Shown: one piece after another, positions 1-16,019 of the stretch
Layout: every line of letters begins with the position of its first letter
Position numbering within the stretch: position 1 is the first letter of the stretch
Source of the DNA: Halocaridina rubra
Lineage: Eukaryota; Arthropoda; Malacostraca; Decapoda; Atyidae
Direction of reading: 5' to 3'
Assembly: GCA_037179515.1 (NCBI GenBank)
Contig: JAXCGZ010000057.1
Coordinates: 50,001 to 114,000, forward strand
DNA length: 64,000 nt
Position numbers and translations under genes: made by a program
The notes under the pieces: model-generated
Databases searched by the model: none
What the model saw: the letters and a program-made list of their open reading frames with translations, nothing else
Told to the model about the DNA's origin: nothing

Positions 1-2
1 CA

Positions 3-503
3 CTAGATTTAGTTCTTAGTAATAGAGAGAATATGGTTACAAATTTAGAAGTTGGTAAAAAATTGGGCAACAGTGACCATGATTCCATTAGATTTAACAT
101 AATTTTCAAGGAAACTATAAAGGAAAATAAGAATATTGCTCCAAACTTTAGAGCAGGAGATTTTGAGGGCTTAAAAACTAAATTATCTAATGAGGTATGG
201 GAAGGGATTTCTGGGGTACAGATGTGGGTAGTTAATCCAGCAGGTCAGGTCGCAGGTAGCGGATTACCCCGAAATTTGGGTACCACATGCCAAGGATTAT
301 CACAAGATAAGATCAATACATTAAATTCTCTCACAGGAAAGAACAGCAGTCCGTCAGTTAATATAAATTTGGATGAGGAATATAACAATTTTGTCATGAC
401 TCTTAAGAATAGTCAGAGAGACTATATTCCCATGAAACATTGCAGATCAAGAAAAAATGACCCTAAATGGATGAACAATAGAATAAAGAATCTTATAGGT
501 TAG
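3..503 (+). pseudogene. C-terminal endonuclease part of the CR1-like element
   Basis: The frame is open from the window edge and begins with LDLVLSN, then GNSDHDSIRF. The SDH motif is the conserved end of the APE-type endonuclease that nicks target DNA for target-primed reverse transcription. The following linker (DYIPMKHCRSRKNDPKWMNNRIKNL in pieces, residues about 130-155) is typical of CR1/jockey elements. A Gly/Ser/Gln-rich block encoded at about 217-357 does not resemble the linker I expect and may be an in-frame insertion. The frame stops at 501-503. Confidence 0.7.
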
Positions 504-2253
504 AATAGCAGGAGAAGCTAAAGAAAATCCTAAAGGGTTTTATCAACATTACCAAACAAAATTTAAGGAAAAAGTCGGACCAACTGAAGTAGCAAATGGC
601 CATATCACAGATGACGATAAAGTGATGTGTACATGTTTAAATGATTATTTCTTATCTGTATTTACAAATGAAAACTTGGAAAATATTCAGGAAGTAGAAT
701 CCATTTACAGAGACAGTCCCGATAAAATACTTAGTTCAATAAATATTACGAGAGAGGAGGTAATAAAAGAAATAGATAAATTAAAGGCTCATAAATCTCC
801 GGGACCTGATGGAATATATGCTAGAATATTAAAGGAATGCAAGGAAGAGCTTAGTTGTCCTCTAACTGCATTATTTAATAATTCAATAAAATTAGGATCG
901 GTACCCATGGAGTGGAAATTGGCAGATGTGGTACCAATATTTAAAAAAGGAGAACGTGTTAAAAAGAATAATTATAGGCCGGTAAGTTTAACGTCAACAG
1001 TGGGTAAGATTCTAGAATCCATAATTGCAAATAAAATAAGGGCACATCTAGAATTACACAGACTGATAAAACTTTCACAACACGGGTTTCTTAAGGGTTT
1101 TTCGTGCCTTACAAACTTACTGTCTTTTTATTCAGAAGTGTACGAGGCAGTAGATTGTGGAAAAGAATATGATACAATATATCTAGATTTTAGCAAAGCT
1201 TTTGATAGAGTTCCTCACAAAAGATTAGTTAAAAAGCTGGAAGCTCATGGTATAGGAGGAGCTGTGCTCAGATGGATCAAACAATGGTTAAAAGACAGAA
1301 AACAGAGGGTTTGCATAAAAGGAGAGAAATCAGAGTGGGGCTCGGTTACTAGCGGGGTACCACAAGGCTCGGTACTGGGTCCTCTATTATTCATCGTATA
1401 TCTAAATGATCTGGATTCGGATATCAGTAGTAACCTAAGTAAATTCGCAGACGACACTAAAATAGGTAGAACTATAAATGGAAAAGAAGACATTCATGCT
1501 TTACAGGAAGATCTAAATAGATTATCTGAATGGTCGGACAAATGGCAAATGGAATTTAATGTTGAAAAATGTAAAGTAGTTAAAATGGGTACTATAAAAG
1601 ACAATACTAGTTATAAGCTAAATAACCATGAAATCATGAGTTCTCAGTGTGAAAGGGATTTGGGAATTCTTGTGAGTAGTAGTCTTAAGCCAAGAGAGCA
1701 ATGCACAGCAGTCAGAAATAAAGCAAACAGAATTTTAGGATTTATCTCAACAAGCGTCAGCAATAGGACGGAAAAAGTTATTTTGCAGCTCTATCTTGCA
1801 TTAGTTAGGCCCCATTTAGATTATGCTGTGCAATTCTGGTCACCCTATTATAGAATGGAAATTGAATCCTTGGAGAGAGTGCAGCGAAGAATGACCAAGA
1901 TGATACACAATATCAGAAATCTACCATATGAGGACAGATTAAAAAAACTTAATCTACATTCTCTAGAGAGGCGAAGAGTTAGGGGGGATATGATTGAAGT
2001 GAATAAATGGTTTAAAGGGATTAACAAGGGAGATATTAATAAAGTTTTAAAAATTCATGATCAAACCAGAACTCGTAATAATGGATTTAAGCTTGATAAA
2101 TTTAGGTTCAGAAGGGAAATTAGTAAAAATTGGTTTGGTAATAGAGTAGCTGATGCATGGAACAAGCTTCCTAGTATGATAGTAAATGCCAATACCTTAG
2201 ACACCTTCAAATGTAGATTAGATAGACATATGACAGAGGTAGGGTGGGTATGA
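502..2253 (+). pseudogene. Reverse transcriptase of the CR1-like element
   Basis: Open from 502 to the TGA at 2251-2253; the first ATG at 622 gives 543 residues, but coding similarity (RIAGEAKENPKGFYQ) already starts at 502, so 622 is not a true start. Motifs counted from the ATG: SPGPDG near 60, the first catalytic region LDFSKAFDR near 190, SGVPQGSVLGP near 245, the active-site FADD at 275-278, then the CR1-type C-terminal domain ending in DTFKCRLDRHM. The catalytic aspartates are intact. The break at about 500 separates it from the endonuclease, so the product as encoded would be non-functional for autonomous transposition. Confidence 0.85.
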
Positions 2254-2650
2254 ATAGGTTAGTGCTTTTTAGAAAAATCATAAAAAGAAAAATAGAATAA
2301 ATAAGTAGAGTAGAATAGAATAGGTTAGACATGCTGAAAATACAATTCAAAAATGGAGCTGCCTCGTGTGTGCCAGTAGGCATGTTGCAGTGTCCTCTAT
2401 TCTTATGTTCTTATGTTCTTATATCTGCTATACTTAGGAATGAACGCATTCTATCTGAATGCCACTATGTTCATATTACAGATTCCCCAACCTCACTCGT
2501 GGCTTCATTTTAGCATTTAATTCAATTCCCAATCTCATTCGGGCCATGAAATACCAAATAAGCACATTACATATGTGAAAACATGAATCATTCTTTACCC
2601 CGACCGGGACTCGAACCTAGGACTTATGATTACTAAGTCAAGGCGCTACC

Positions 2651-3586
<936 letters not shown>

Positions 3587-3742
3587 TTCTATCTATCTAT
3601 CAATCTTACTATCTATCTTTCTCAACGTGTTTTTAAGAATGGTGAGTATGATGGGAATAGAACAGTATTGATTCTAGGGGAGGGCATCAACATGCTAATC
3701 CCCACACCAGAAGGGTGGAAGGCTTGCTAGATTCATATTCAG

Positions 3743-3871
<129 letters not shown>

Positions 3872-3872
3872 T

Positions 3873-4400
3873 TACCCCTGACTGGGATTCGAATCTAAGA
3901 CTCATAATTAATGTGACAAGACGCTACCAACTACACCAGTAAAGGTCTAAAGAAGAATCAAACCTTATGGCTATCTCCTATGCCAGGAATGAATGAATTC
4001 TTTCTGCATGCCTTTTTGTTCATCTTACACTCGTGGTGTAGCTGGTAGCGCCTTGGCAATGGAATTATGTGCCTTAGGTTAGAGTCTTGGTCAGGGGTAA
4101 AATATGATTCATGTTTTCACATATGCTAATGTGTTTATTTGATTATTATTGATGCCTATATAGCATGGAATTTGAATTAAATATGAAAACGAACCACGAG
4201 TGAGGAGGGGAAGATGCTGTAATATGAACGAAAAGGTATTCAGAAGGAATGCGTCCATTCCTAACAAGCCATTAGCAGTGAGGTTTGCTTCTTTTTTTAG
4301 ACCTTCTGTAGTGTAGTTGGTAGCGTCTTTGCACATTGATTATGTGTTTTATGTTCGAGTCCCAGTCAGGGGTAATATATGATTCATGGATTCACATATG
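3873..4400. repeat. Older head-to-head copies of the tRNA-like repeat
   Basis: A minus-strand tRNA-like copy (3873-3947) and body (3948-4026) run into plus-strand tRNA-like copies at 4029-4098 and 4301-4373, about 273 bp apart, with a diverged body between them. The B-box in the last copy is GTTCGAGTCCC. The bodies share GATTCATG, CATATG and CCACGAGTGAGG words with the array at 2651-3487 but are clearly more diverged. Confidence 0.78.
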
Positions 4401-4416
4401 TTTATGTGTTTATAAT

Positions 4417-5102
<686 letters not shown>

Positions 5103-5311
5103 CGGAATGTGAGGTGGGCAGTTGGACACACTGGACCCAGTGTTCTGTAACTTGTGGTAAAGGTCTACGAATGAGATCAAGAATATACATCATGCCCATG
5201 AAAGCTCAGATGTCAGGCTGCCATCGGCAGATGGAAGAGAAAGAAATGTGTGCTGCTGCTGAACCCTATTGCCCAGAGGGAAGTCATTTTGACAGAGATC
5301 CACTTGAATAC
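5103..5311 (+). CDS. Spon1: F-spondin-like gene, exon with TSR A
   Basis: This exon encodes a thrombospondin type-1 repeat of a secreted extracellular-matrix protein of the F-spondin (spondin-1) family. Two bases finish a codon from an exon outside the window, then ECEVGSWTHWTQCSVTCGKG gives the tryptophan ladder (W-x2-W) and the CSVTCG core; six cysteines follow the TSR spacing. Acceptor TTTCAG precedes 5103 and donor GTAAGC follows 5311, leaving phase 0. TSRs of this type bind glycosaminoglycans and matrix proteins; in F-spondin they support axon guidance and cell adhesion. The ATG at 5087 lies in the intron and is not a start. The N-terminal reelin and spondin-N domains are expected upstream of the window. 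Confidence 0.82.
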
Positions 5312-5652
5312 GTAAGCTGTATATAGCTGTATTTTCTAATTTATATCTCTTTTAAAAATATCTTCTTATATATTTGTTATATGCTTGGTACATATAGTCT
5401 CATTTTATTCATCAATGTGTCCTCTTCCAGGTGAATATTGATTTTGATATCAAGTCATATAAATTTTTTCATATTTCAAGATAAAAAATATGTGAATTTA
5501 TTGGCTACTATAGCAAGAGAAGAGCCATAATAATGTTCTTGTTATTTTTGAATTATGCCATTTCCTGATGAAATCAACAAATAGACAAAATTAAGCAAAA
5601 AATAAAAGGGTGGGATGCATCTGAAAGTATGTAATTATGATATTTATTTCAG
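5312..5652 (+). other. 341-bp intron
   Basis: Phase-0 intron with GTAAGC donor and TATTTATTTCAG acceptor. No other signal seen. Confidence 0.8.
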
Positions 5653-5862
5653 TTCCCTGAGGATTTCAACCCAAGACTCTGCGACATGACTGAATGGTCA
5701 TCATGGACTCCTTGTTCTGTCACTTGCGGAAAAGGCCATCGAATGCGCAATCGTCGGTATTTGGACCGTATGGGGCGTAAAAGATGCCAAAAGGACACAA
5801 CTCAAAAGGAGATGTGCATGGCAGAGGTACCTGAATGTGAAGATCCTCCTGAGGAGGAAGAG
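5653..5862 (+). CDS. Spon1: F-spondin-like gene, exon with TSR B
   Basis: The exon is 70 codons, phase 0 at both ends (acceptor TTTCAG, donor GTGAGT). After FPEDFNPRL it encodes CDMTEWSSWTPCSVTCGKGH, then MRNRRYL with arginines that fill the tryptophan-arginine ladder, and closes with MCMAEVPEC. An acidic tail DPPEEEE ends the exon. Only 341 bp separates it from TSR A, and the frames join without a gap. Symmetrical phase-0 boundaries mean it could be skipped without a frameshift. Confidence 0.85.
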
Positions 5863-6717
5863 GTGAGTGATCACCCATATGAAGGGTATCTGCTGTGATA
5901 TCTCTTATGTGACTATTTTGTGTTTTTAAACATGATGCCATATGTCCCACTGAGTCACCAGGGTGGCCAAAAGCAACTAAAAACGTGTTCACATTTTCTG
6001 ACACTTGATTTTTATCAAGAAAAACAATAAAGAGGGAAGGATTGTCAAGCTTCCTTTCCGCTTCTTTTTTTTTTTGTCATACTTCTATATAAAGTTAAGA
6101 TATTCACAAATCTTTTTTATTTAGTATCCGTATGCTTAATTACTCTGTTGATTAGCTTGTTTTAAACTAGAAAAAAATACTTTTCTATTGTTTGTTACGA
6201 GAACGCTACTTGAATCAAGAATTGTTTTAAATTCACTCATATCAAACTATCAACTATGCCTGAATCATGGACGATTCTATAATATTTAGATCACTATCCC
6301 CAGATGATCTTATATACTGCTTCCAAGCTGTTTTCCAAATACATGACCTAAATCTATGCAGTACATAAAGTGGTGGCATTATTATGTTAAAAATTATATG
6401 TACAAAGTAACGCCATATTTTTCTTAAATCATCACGCTAGCCATAACTAATCTAACAAGGGAGGTCGGAGGACTTTTTCCTATGCTTCTCATAATCACGC
6501 CTTCTGCCTGCTGTTTTCTGGGCAAGGAAAAAGTATAGGAGGAAATGACTGTTATGCCTTTGCTTTCCTATCCCTTTTATACCTTATATTCATCTATACT
6601 CCCAGATTCTGATCATTTCTTCTCTAACAACATGTATCGTTACCTGTATTTTATGAATTATATATATATCATGTTATTCACAAAACTAATTATGTTGCTT
6701 TATTAGCACAAGAATTA
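5863..6717 (+). other. Intron sequence
   Basis: Start of the 6,705-bp intron before the exon at 12568. AT-rich; no coding similarity or repeat recognised. Confidence 0.6.
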
Positions 6718-8454
<1,737 letters not shown>

Positions 8455-9183
8455 AAGGAATTATCTGAGTCTACTGCTGATATCTTTTATGAAACATTAA
8501 TCAACAACACAAATGAACTTAATATAACTAAAAACACAGATAACGTCGATTTGCAGGTTGAGATTCTAACAAAAGTCTTCCGTGAATGCTTAGATAGTTG
8601 TGCACCCATTGTAACAAGAAAAATATCCCGCCCCTCAGCCCCCTGGCTAACTAATGACATCAAAGAGGCAATGCAAATCAGAAATCAAATACAAAAAGAG
8701 CTAAAAATTAATAGATATGATATGACTCTACGAGAACGTTATAAAACAGAAAAGAAACGTATCAGACCTCTCATCAATGCAAGTAAAAAGGACTTTTACA
8801 TAAAACAATTTAATGACTCTAGACATAATACAGCAGCAACATGGAAAGTGATAAGAAGCATGATACCAAATGAAAAGACTACCTCAAAAAGTTCTGAAAA
8901 TATTTACGAGTTGAAAGACAAAGCGGAAAACTTTAATAACTATTTTGCTAACATTGGCAAAAATACATATGAGAAAACACAAGAAAACATCAACTCAGTG
9001 AATATGAGTAATTGCTTAAAGGACAAGTCTTCCAATGTAAACACAAGAGAGTACTTCAAGATAAATCCTATCGATTGTGCTACCCTAATTCTTACCATAA
9101 AGAGCCTAAGAAACTCTGGCTCTTGTGGTCCAGATGGTATACCATTTCAGTTCATCAAAGATGCTCTACCCATGGTTGTATTT
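8455..9183 (+). pseudogene. Linker and start of RT in the second non-LTR element
   Basis: A continuous frame, about 243 codons ending in TAA at 9181-9183. The first half is a basic linker (RKISRPSAPWLTNDIKEAM, KKRIRPLINASKKDFYIKQF), the usual segment between endonuclease and RT. It ends with the opening RT motif SCGPDGIPFQFIKD. A TTG at 8551 is the first listed start, but coding similarity extends upstream of it. A frameshift at about 9180 separates it from the rest of the RT. Confidence 0.75.
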
Positions 9184-10586
9184 TAAATTCTAACTATTAT
9201 GAACGCTTCCATTGTTACTAAAAAGTTTCCTGACTCTTGGAAAAAAATCACATGTAATACCTCTGCATAAAAAGGGGGACAGAAAAGATGTGGCAATCTA
9301 TTGTCCCATTTCCCTGCTACCCATTTTCTCTAAAATATTAGAAAAAATTGTTGCATGCCAACTTATGTCATATTTAGAGTCAAATAGACCAACATCGTTT
9401 CAGACCGAAACTCTCGACGGTAATTGCACTGCTCAAAGTTACGAATAGTATCTATAATAATATAGGTATGAAAAAAATATCTCTGCTTGTATTATTAGAC
9501 TTATCAAAAGCCTTCGACAGTGTAAATCATGAAATTCTTATACGTAAATGTACTAACCAAACTACTGATTAGAGCTGGTTTAGAGAGTATCTATCTAATC
9601 GCAAACAGTCTATACGTCTTAACAACATTATCTCTATGCCAAAAAATTATCATTTGGTGTTCCACAGGGATCAGTACTTGGTCCTATCCTCTTCTCCATT
9701 TACGTAAATCATCTATCTTTTTTCATTTCCGACTGTCTAGTCGTACAATATGCAGATGATGCTCAACTATTCCTTAGTGGTGATAATAATAATCTCCCAG
9801 AGCTAACCTTAAGAGCAGAAAACACTCTTTAAAAAATGAAAACCTATTTTCAAGAAATTGGGCTGTTAATTAACAGCCCAATTTCTTGAAAATAGGTTGA
9901 ATATTGGTTCAAGGTTCCATATAGCACAAATTCCAGAAAACACAACAATTAATTTTGCGACAATATTATTACACCTAGCAAAACAGTCAAAAACCTAGGA
10001 ATTTACTTTGATAACTACATGTTGTTTGATTCCCACATAGATAAAGTATGCAAAAAGGTTACAGGAACATTGATGCACTTATCACGTATAAGACAATTTT
10101 GAGACTACCACTCGAATAACTGTTGTTGAATCTCTAGCTCTAAGTCACATTAATTACTGCACAACTGGGGAGCTACCACTAAGACTCAGATAAACAGAAT
10201 ACAGAAGCTTATTAATTTTGCAGCTCGAGTTGCCCTAGGAGGAATAAGAATATATGACCACATCACACCAGCTCTCAATAAACTTGGATGGCTGCGGGCA
10301 GAAAACAAGGTCGCTTATGCTATTTATGTTTTTGTATACAAAATTCTGGACCATCATTATCCTAGCTGGCTATTTGATTTAAAAAACGGTTAGGGAAATA
10401 AGGGGAACCAACACAAGACAGCGCATTGAGCTCTTTATTCAGAGAACAAACACAGAAGCAGGTTCAAAGATGATCACTATTAAAGGGTCAACACTCTGGA
10501 ACAATATTCCAGAGTATCTTAAAAATGCATCCTCCTTCACTGCTTTCAAAGGCAAACTATATAGTTGCTGCTCACACATAAAGTAA
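9184..10586 (+). pseudogene. Frameshifted remainder of the second non-LTR RT
   Basis: RT text continues over all three frames. HVIPLHKKGDRKDVAIYCPI to about residue 60 is in one frame, the catalytic DLSKAFDSVNHEI region at about 9505 in another, and YADDAQLFLSG at about 9748 in a third. After the palindrome the C-terminal domain resumes (TVKNLGIYFDNY, ARVALGGIRIYDHITPALNKLGWL, STLWNNIPEYLKNASSFTAF) and stops near 10586. At least five indels make it non-functional. Confidence 0.75.
9841..9898. repeat. 58-bp perfect palindrome inside the non-LTR element
   Basis: Bases 9841-9869 are followed immediately by their exact reverse complement 9870-9898, with no spacer. The left half is element coding sequence (MKTYFQEIGLLI in frame); the right half is an inverted duplication of it that breaks the ORF. 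Confidence 0.97.
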
Positions 10587-10992
10587 ACTTAATGATTTAA
10601 TGCAATTTCCCTTAACGCTAATTTCTCTATATGTAAACTGATATCGACTTCTCTGTTCTCTAAGTTAAGAACTAATTATTCTGAGTGAAAGGAAAATGAA
10701 TATGGTAATGATGCCGATAATAACGATACTGTAACTAGTGTTATTAAACTATTTTATTAACATTATTGTTAACATTTTATTACCTCATTATTATTTTCTA
10801 TGAAAGTTACATTTAATTTAACTGTATGTATTACCCTCTTACTTATGAGTTCAATTACATGTTTACTTATAAGTTACATTTATTCCATATCCTTGGCATG
10901 TCTAGGCATTAGAAATGAATAAAATAAACATTGGGAGAATCTTCATTTAACATTTTTATGCATTTCTAAATGACCGAAATATTTTATGTGAT

Positions 10993-12567
<1,575 letters not shown>

Positions 12568-12766
12568 ATCAGTGCAGAATGTGCGGTAACACAGTGGACA
12601 GAATGGTCCCCATGTTCAGTGACATGCGGTGAAGGAGTAACAACAAGGACCCGGTATTTTCTTATTCCAGTAGTTAGCATTGCAGATTGTAATATAAGAA
12701 CAATGGATAAAAACACTTGTCATGGTGTTCGAAAAAATTGCACAATTGATCCTTCAGAACGTGAAG
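12568..12766 (+). CDS. Spon1: F-spondin-like gene, exon with TSR C
   Basis: Entered in phase 0 after acceptor TACTACAG and left in phase 1 at donor GTAAGT. It encodes ISAECAVTQWTEWSPCSVTC followed by GEGVTTRTRYF, a third TSR with intact tryptophan ladder and CSVTCG core, then CHGVRKNC and the linker TIDPSERE. The phase-1 exit matches the phase-1 entry of the Kunitz exon 14 kb downstream; the split codon becomes GAG (Glu). Confidence 0.85.
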
Positions 12767-13216
12767 GTAAGTTGTTAGTATAAGTTATGTTTTGTATCTT
12801 GGTATTCTCAACATTTCAAAATATATTTTCAGATATGTATGGTGCTTATGACTAAGCGTTTTTCTCATGACTGTTACTATTAATAATAGCCTTTAGAGCA
12901 TATCCATGGATGGTTATTGAAGCCAAAATGTAAATACCATCATAAATATTCTTGCCCGTTTTGAAATAAGGCTTAATAGACTTTTAAATGGAAATTGTAT
13001 GTCTAGCGAGAACACATGTCCTTGTAATTATATTTTTCTAAGAAAATAAAAAAGCCTCTAGGCAGATGTTTGATACTTGGAGTTACTGCAGGTGACACTT
13101 TAAGTAAATCATGTGAAAATTTGCTAATAAAAAGCAATGCTTTAAACATTTCGTATAATTCTCATTATATGTCTAAGTCTTAAACTGATATAAACTGAGC
13201 CGTAATGGTCTTGGTT

Positions 13217-13219
<3 letters not shown>
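12767..13219 (+). other. Start of the 14.1-kb intron
   Basis: Donor GTAAGT at 12767. No further signal seen. Confidence 0.55.

Positions 13220-13294
<75 letters not shown>
13220..13294. repeat. (AT)n microsatellite
   Basis: About 75 bp of AT dinucleotides. Confidence 0.97.
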
Positions 13295-13297
<3 letters not shown>

Positions 13298-14097
13298 TCC
13301 TGTCATCTGATATTAGCCATCAAGCATCTGTTGTAATGACATGAGGTGAAGTTGGAAAACATTAATTATATAAAATTAGTCATAGCCACTGCCATCCATA
13401 TTCAATTTTCATCGTGTTGGTTGTGACTCACTTTTATATTTGGATAGCGTGAATATATCTTAGGCAGTATTTTAGCCAACTTGGAGCATTAAATATGCAA
13501 GAAACTACTCACTTTGTTTTCCCTATTGCTTGTGAAGATATAATTTTGTGCATATATTTGTGTCGTAAGACATATATCTGGCTTCCTTTTGTAGTTCCTT
13601 AAGCACTTTATACTGAGTACAGTACTTTGATTTGCAATGATTCTTATAAAGCATGAGAATATAAGAGACCCCCCTCTCCCTCCCTCCCTCCCTCCCATCC
13701 GATAATTGCAGTGGCCGATTGCAACGTCTTCAGGCGGCTTAACCTGAGCATACATGACCAATTGCAGTTTGAAGTGTGGTGTAGACTTGGTCGAGAAAAG
13801 ACTGCTGAATATACCCACTCCCAAGGAAAGTTAACTTCAGTGGTTAGAAAAAGAAATAGGAGGCGGAGAAATGGTTAGAGAGAGAGAGAGAAATAGACAG
13901 TACAAAGGTGATTAGACTGGCGTAAATATTGAGAGGGGAGGACAACACTCTTTTTTTTTTTCAATACTGTCAGTCAGTCTGTGGAGCTCATGTTGTTTGA
14001 GAATTAATTTTATGTTCGATAGAAAGCTGGAAGGATAGTTGACCAAGGAGAAAAAAATTATCTCACAAAGTCAATTCGATTATGTATAATGCTTTCA

Positions 14098-14099
<2 letters not shown>
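13295..14099. other. Intron sequence with short simple repeats
   Basis: Contains a CCCT-type pyrimidine tract (13670-13696) and a (GA)n run near 13876. Nothing else recognised. Confidence 0.5.

Positions 14100-14173
<74 letters not shown>
14100..14173. repeat. (AT)n microsatellite
   Basis: About 74 bp of AT dinucleotides. Confidence 0.97.
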
Positions 14174-14176
<3 letters not shown>

Positions 14177-15641
14177 GTGGTATGCATTACCACAATGCCA
14201 TCTTATTCCTTCTAATGATAAGTGATATAACTTGCTACTCTGTCATATAGTGAAGTTTAATGTATATGTGTTCATTCTCTGTTCAAATTGATCAATTAGT
14301 AACTGTTGCAAACAATCTAGAGATTAAATAATTTACTCTTTATTTCAAATGGTGCATTACCATATTGCTATCCCATTCCTTCTAAAATGAACCATTATCT
14401 CTCACCGCTTTGCCATCTAGTGAAGTTTGTGTTTACATATTCTGGAATGATCGATTCTTCTTTCATGATGGCAAAATGAGTTAAAAAGATCTTAAAATTT
14501 GAAATATTTTTTATGAAAACAAAAAGCTCCTCCTCTCTCTTCAGTCATGTCCATTCACCTTATACTTTAATTTGTTTATATTATATGTAAAGCTACAGAT
14601 ATCAAAAATGAAATTCAGTGTCCTAAGACAAAGTTTATTCTTAAAACTATGCAAACATTATATTACTTAATTACTTAATTTGGGGGAATTACCTCAAATT
14701 AGGGTGATTCTGAATAATTCAGATGGCATAAAAATGCATTTTTAATTATCTTTCTCATATATTTATCATAAAATTTTTGGAGTAATTACCCCCAAAAGTT
14801 ATAGGTACCTATTAATGCCTAAAGCCTTTTTAGAATAGGCCATCTAACATATTAGCTGCTGTTTAATTAGTTTTAAGAATACAACTCAAATATATATTTA
14901 AAGTTTTATATATTTCTCATACCATTTCTTCCTTGTGTTATGATTGGTTTTGTGTTTGAGCTTATTTACATAGTAATTATGAAATAATTATTTATTTTAT
15001 TCACTTAGTTTTAACCAAGGATAAAAGAAGGCAATGCAGAACCTACTTACTATGTAGATTGATTCTTTATGGTGTTTGCTTTACACTGACGGGCATGAAT
15101 TGAATTGTCATGGGTAGATGTTGGTATCTCATTGCAGGATGAAGAACACCCTCTCAGAGTAAGGAATTCCAAGATAGCACACAACTTCTTAGACCTGAAA
15201 TGTAGAGTGACAGTATCATTAACATCCACTTACAAATTACAGATTTTATTAAAGGTGTTGTGTTACCAAATAGTATATACATAATTACCACAAAAATCAA
15301 TTAAATTGACGGTGATTAAATAGAAGAGAGTTGGATATATACGTGAGCAAGTGAATCGGAGCCTCATAGCTAATGACAAGAGGATTAAATTATTCACCTT
15401 TTGGTAGTTTTATTTTTAAATTGCATTTCCAGAGACTGGAGAAAAGACATGAGTTGGGGGAAATATAAATGTAAATATAAATATTGCTATAATTGCACAA
15501 TATTATATGCCCATAAATATCATGCACTATATTTCTTTTCTCTTGGTAATTTTTTTCTTCAGTAAGAATTTATCTATCCATAAAAAAACTGTAAATGTCA
15601 TTTAGCATTTACAGTTTGCGCATATAGAGAATTCCAGCTTT

Positions 15642-15645
<4 letters not shown>
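14174..15645. other. Intron sequence, nothing recognised
   Basis: AT-rich single-copy-looking sequence with no ORF or motif I can support. Confidence 0.5.

Positions 15646-15705
<60 letters not shown>
15646..15705. repeat. (AT)n microsatellite
   Basis: About 60 bp of AT dinucleotides. Confidence 0.97.
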
Positions 15706-15707
<2 letters not shown>

Positions 15708-15784
15708 AGCGCACATCCTATAAAATGATTGCTGCAAAGCTTCAAATTGATACTTTTAGTTCTAGAACCACCGATATCAAAGTA

Positions 15785-15975
15785 ACGTGCTGGCTTCGCA
15801 TTCACGAGGTCGCAAGATCGGTTCCCGTCCAAGACCGAGAGTTTAAGCTGTTTACTGGCAGGAACTGCTGTGGTTGGACACCACAGTGGGGGGTTGGGGC
15901 TTGCCCTGGCTGACGAATACCCATTGTATTGAAATGGAAATAAAGTTTGTTTGTTTGTTTGTTTGTTTGTTTTAC
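15785..15975 (+). mobile_element. Possible SINE with (GTTT)n tail
   Basis: About 150 bp of higher-GC sequence with a B-box-like GATCGGTTCCCGTCC ends in GAAATAAAGTTTG and a (GTTT)n run (15945-15973). A short GC-rich body with a promoter-like box and simple-repeat tail fits a SINE or the 3' end of a LINE. The family is not recognised. Confidence 0.5.
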
Positions 15976-16019
15976 TTTTAGCTTTGTCAGAACGTGGATG
16001 AATTCAAAGCCCATCACCA

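Larger units (their letters stand above)
1..2429 (+). mobile_element. CR1-like non-LTR retrotransposon, 5' end outside window
   Basis: The end of an endonuclease domain, a nearly complete reverse transcriptase and a 3' tail lie in order on the + strand. The tail at about 2398-2423 is a short tandem of TTCTTATG units, resembling the octamer repeats that end CR1 elements. The RT has CR1-like wording throughout (SKAFDRVPH, SGVPQGSVLGPLLF, FADDTKIG, LVRPHLDYAVQFW). The copy is dead: the reading frame breaks at about 500, where the basic linker between endonuclease and RT appears deleted. The 3' boundary is blurred by the fold-back repeat that begins at 2418. Confidence 0.85.
8455..10929 (+). mobile_element. 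Degraded non-LTR retrotransposon (jockey/CR1/L2-like)
   Basis: Coding similarity starts abruptly at about 8455 in the endonuclease-RT linker, so the copy is 5'-truncated. The RT runs through several frameshifts: CGPDGIPFQFIK at about 9124, PLHKKGD near 9258, DLSKAFDSVNHE near 9500, a decayed GVPQGSVLGP near 9655, YADDAQLF near 9750, then the C-terminal domain to a TAA at about 10584. Downstream the element ends in GAATAAAATAAA (about 10917-10929), a common tail type in this group. A 58-bp palindrome interrupts it at 9841-9898. Confidence 0.8.
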
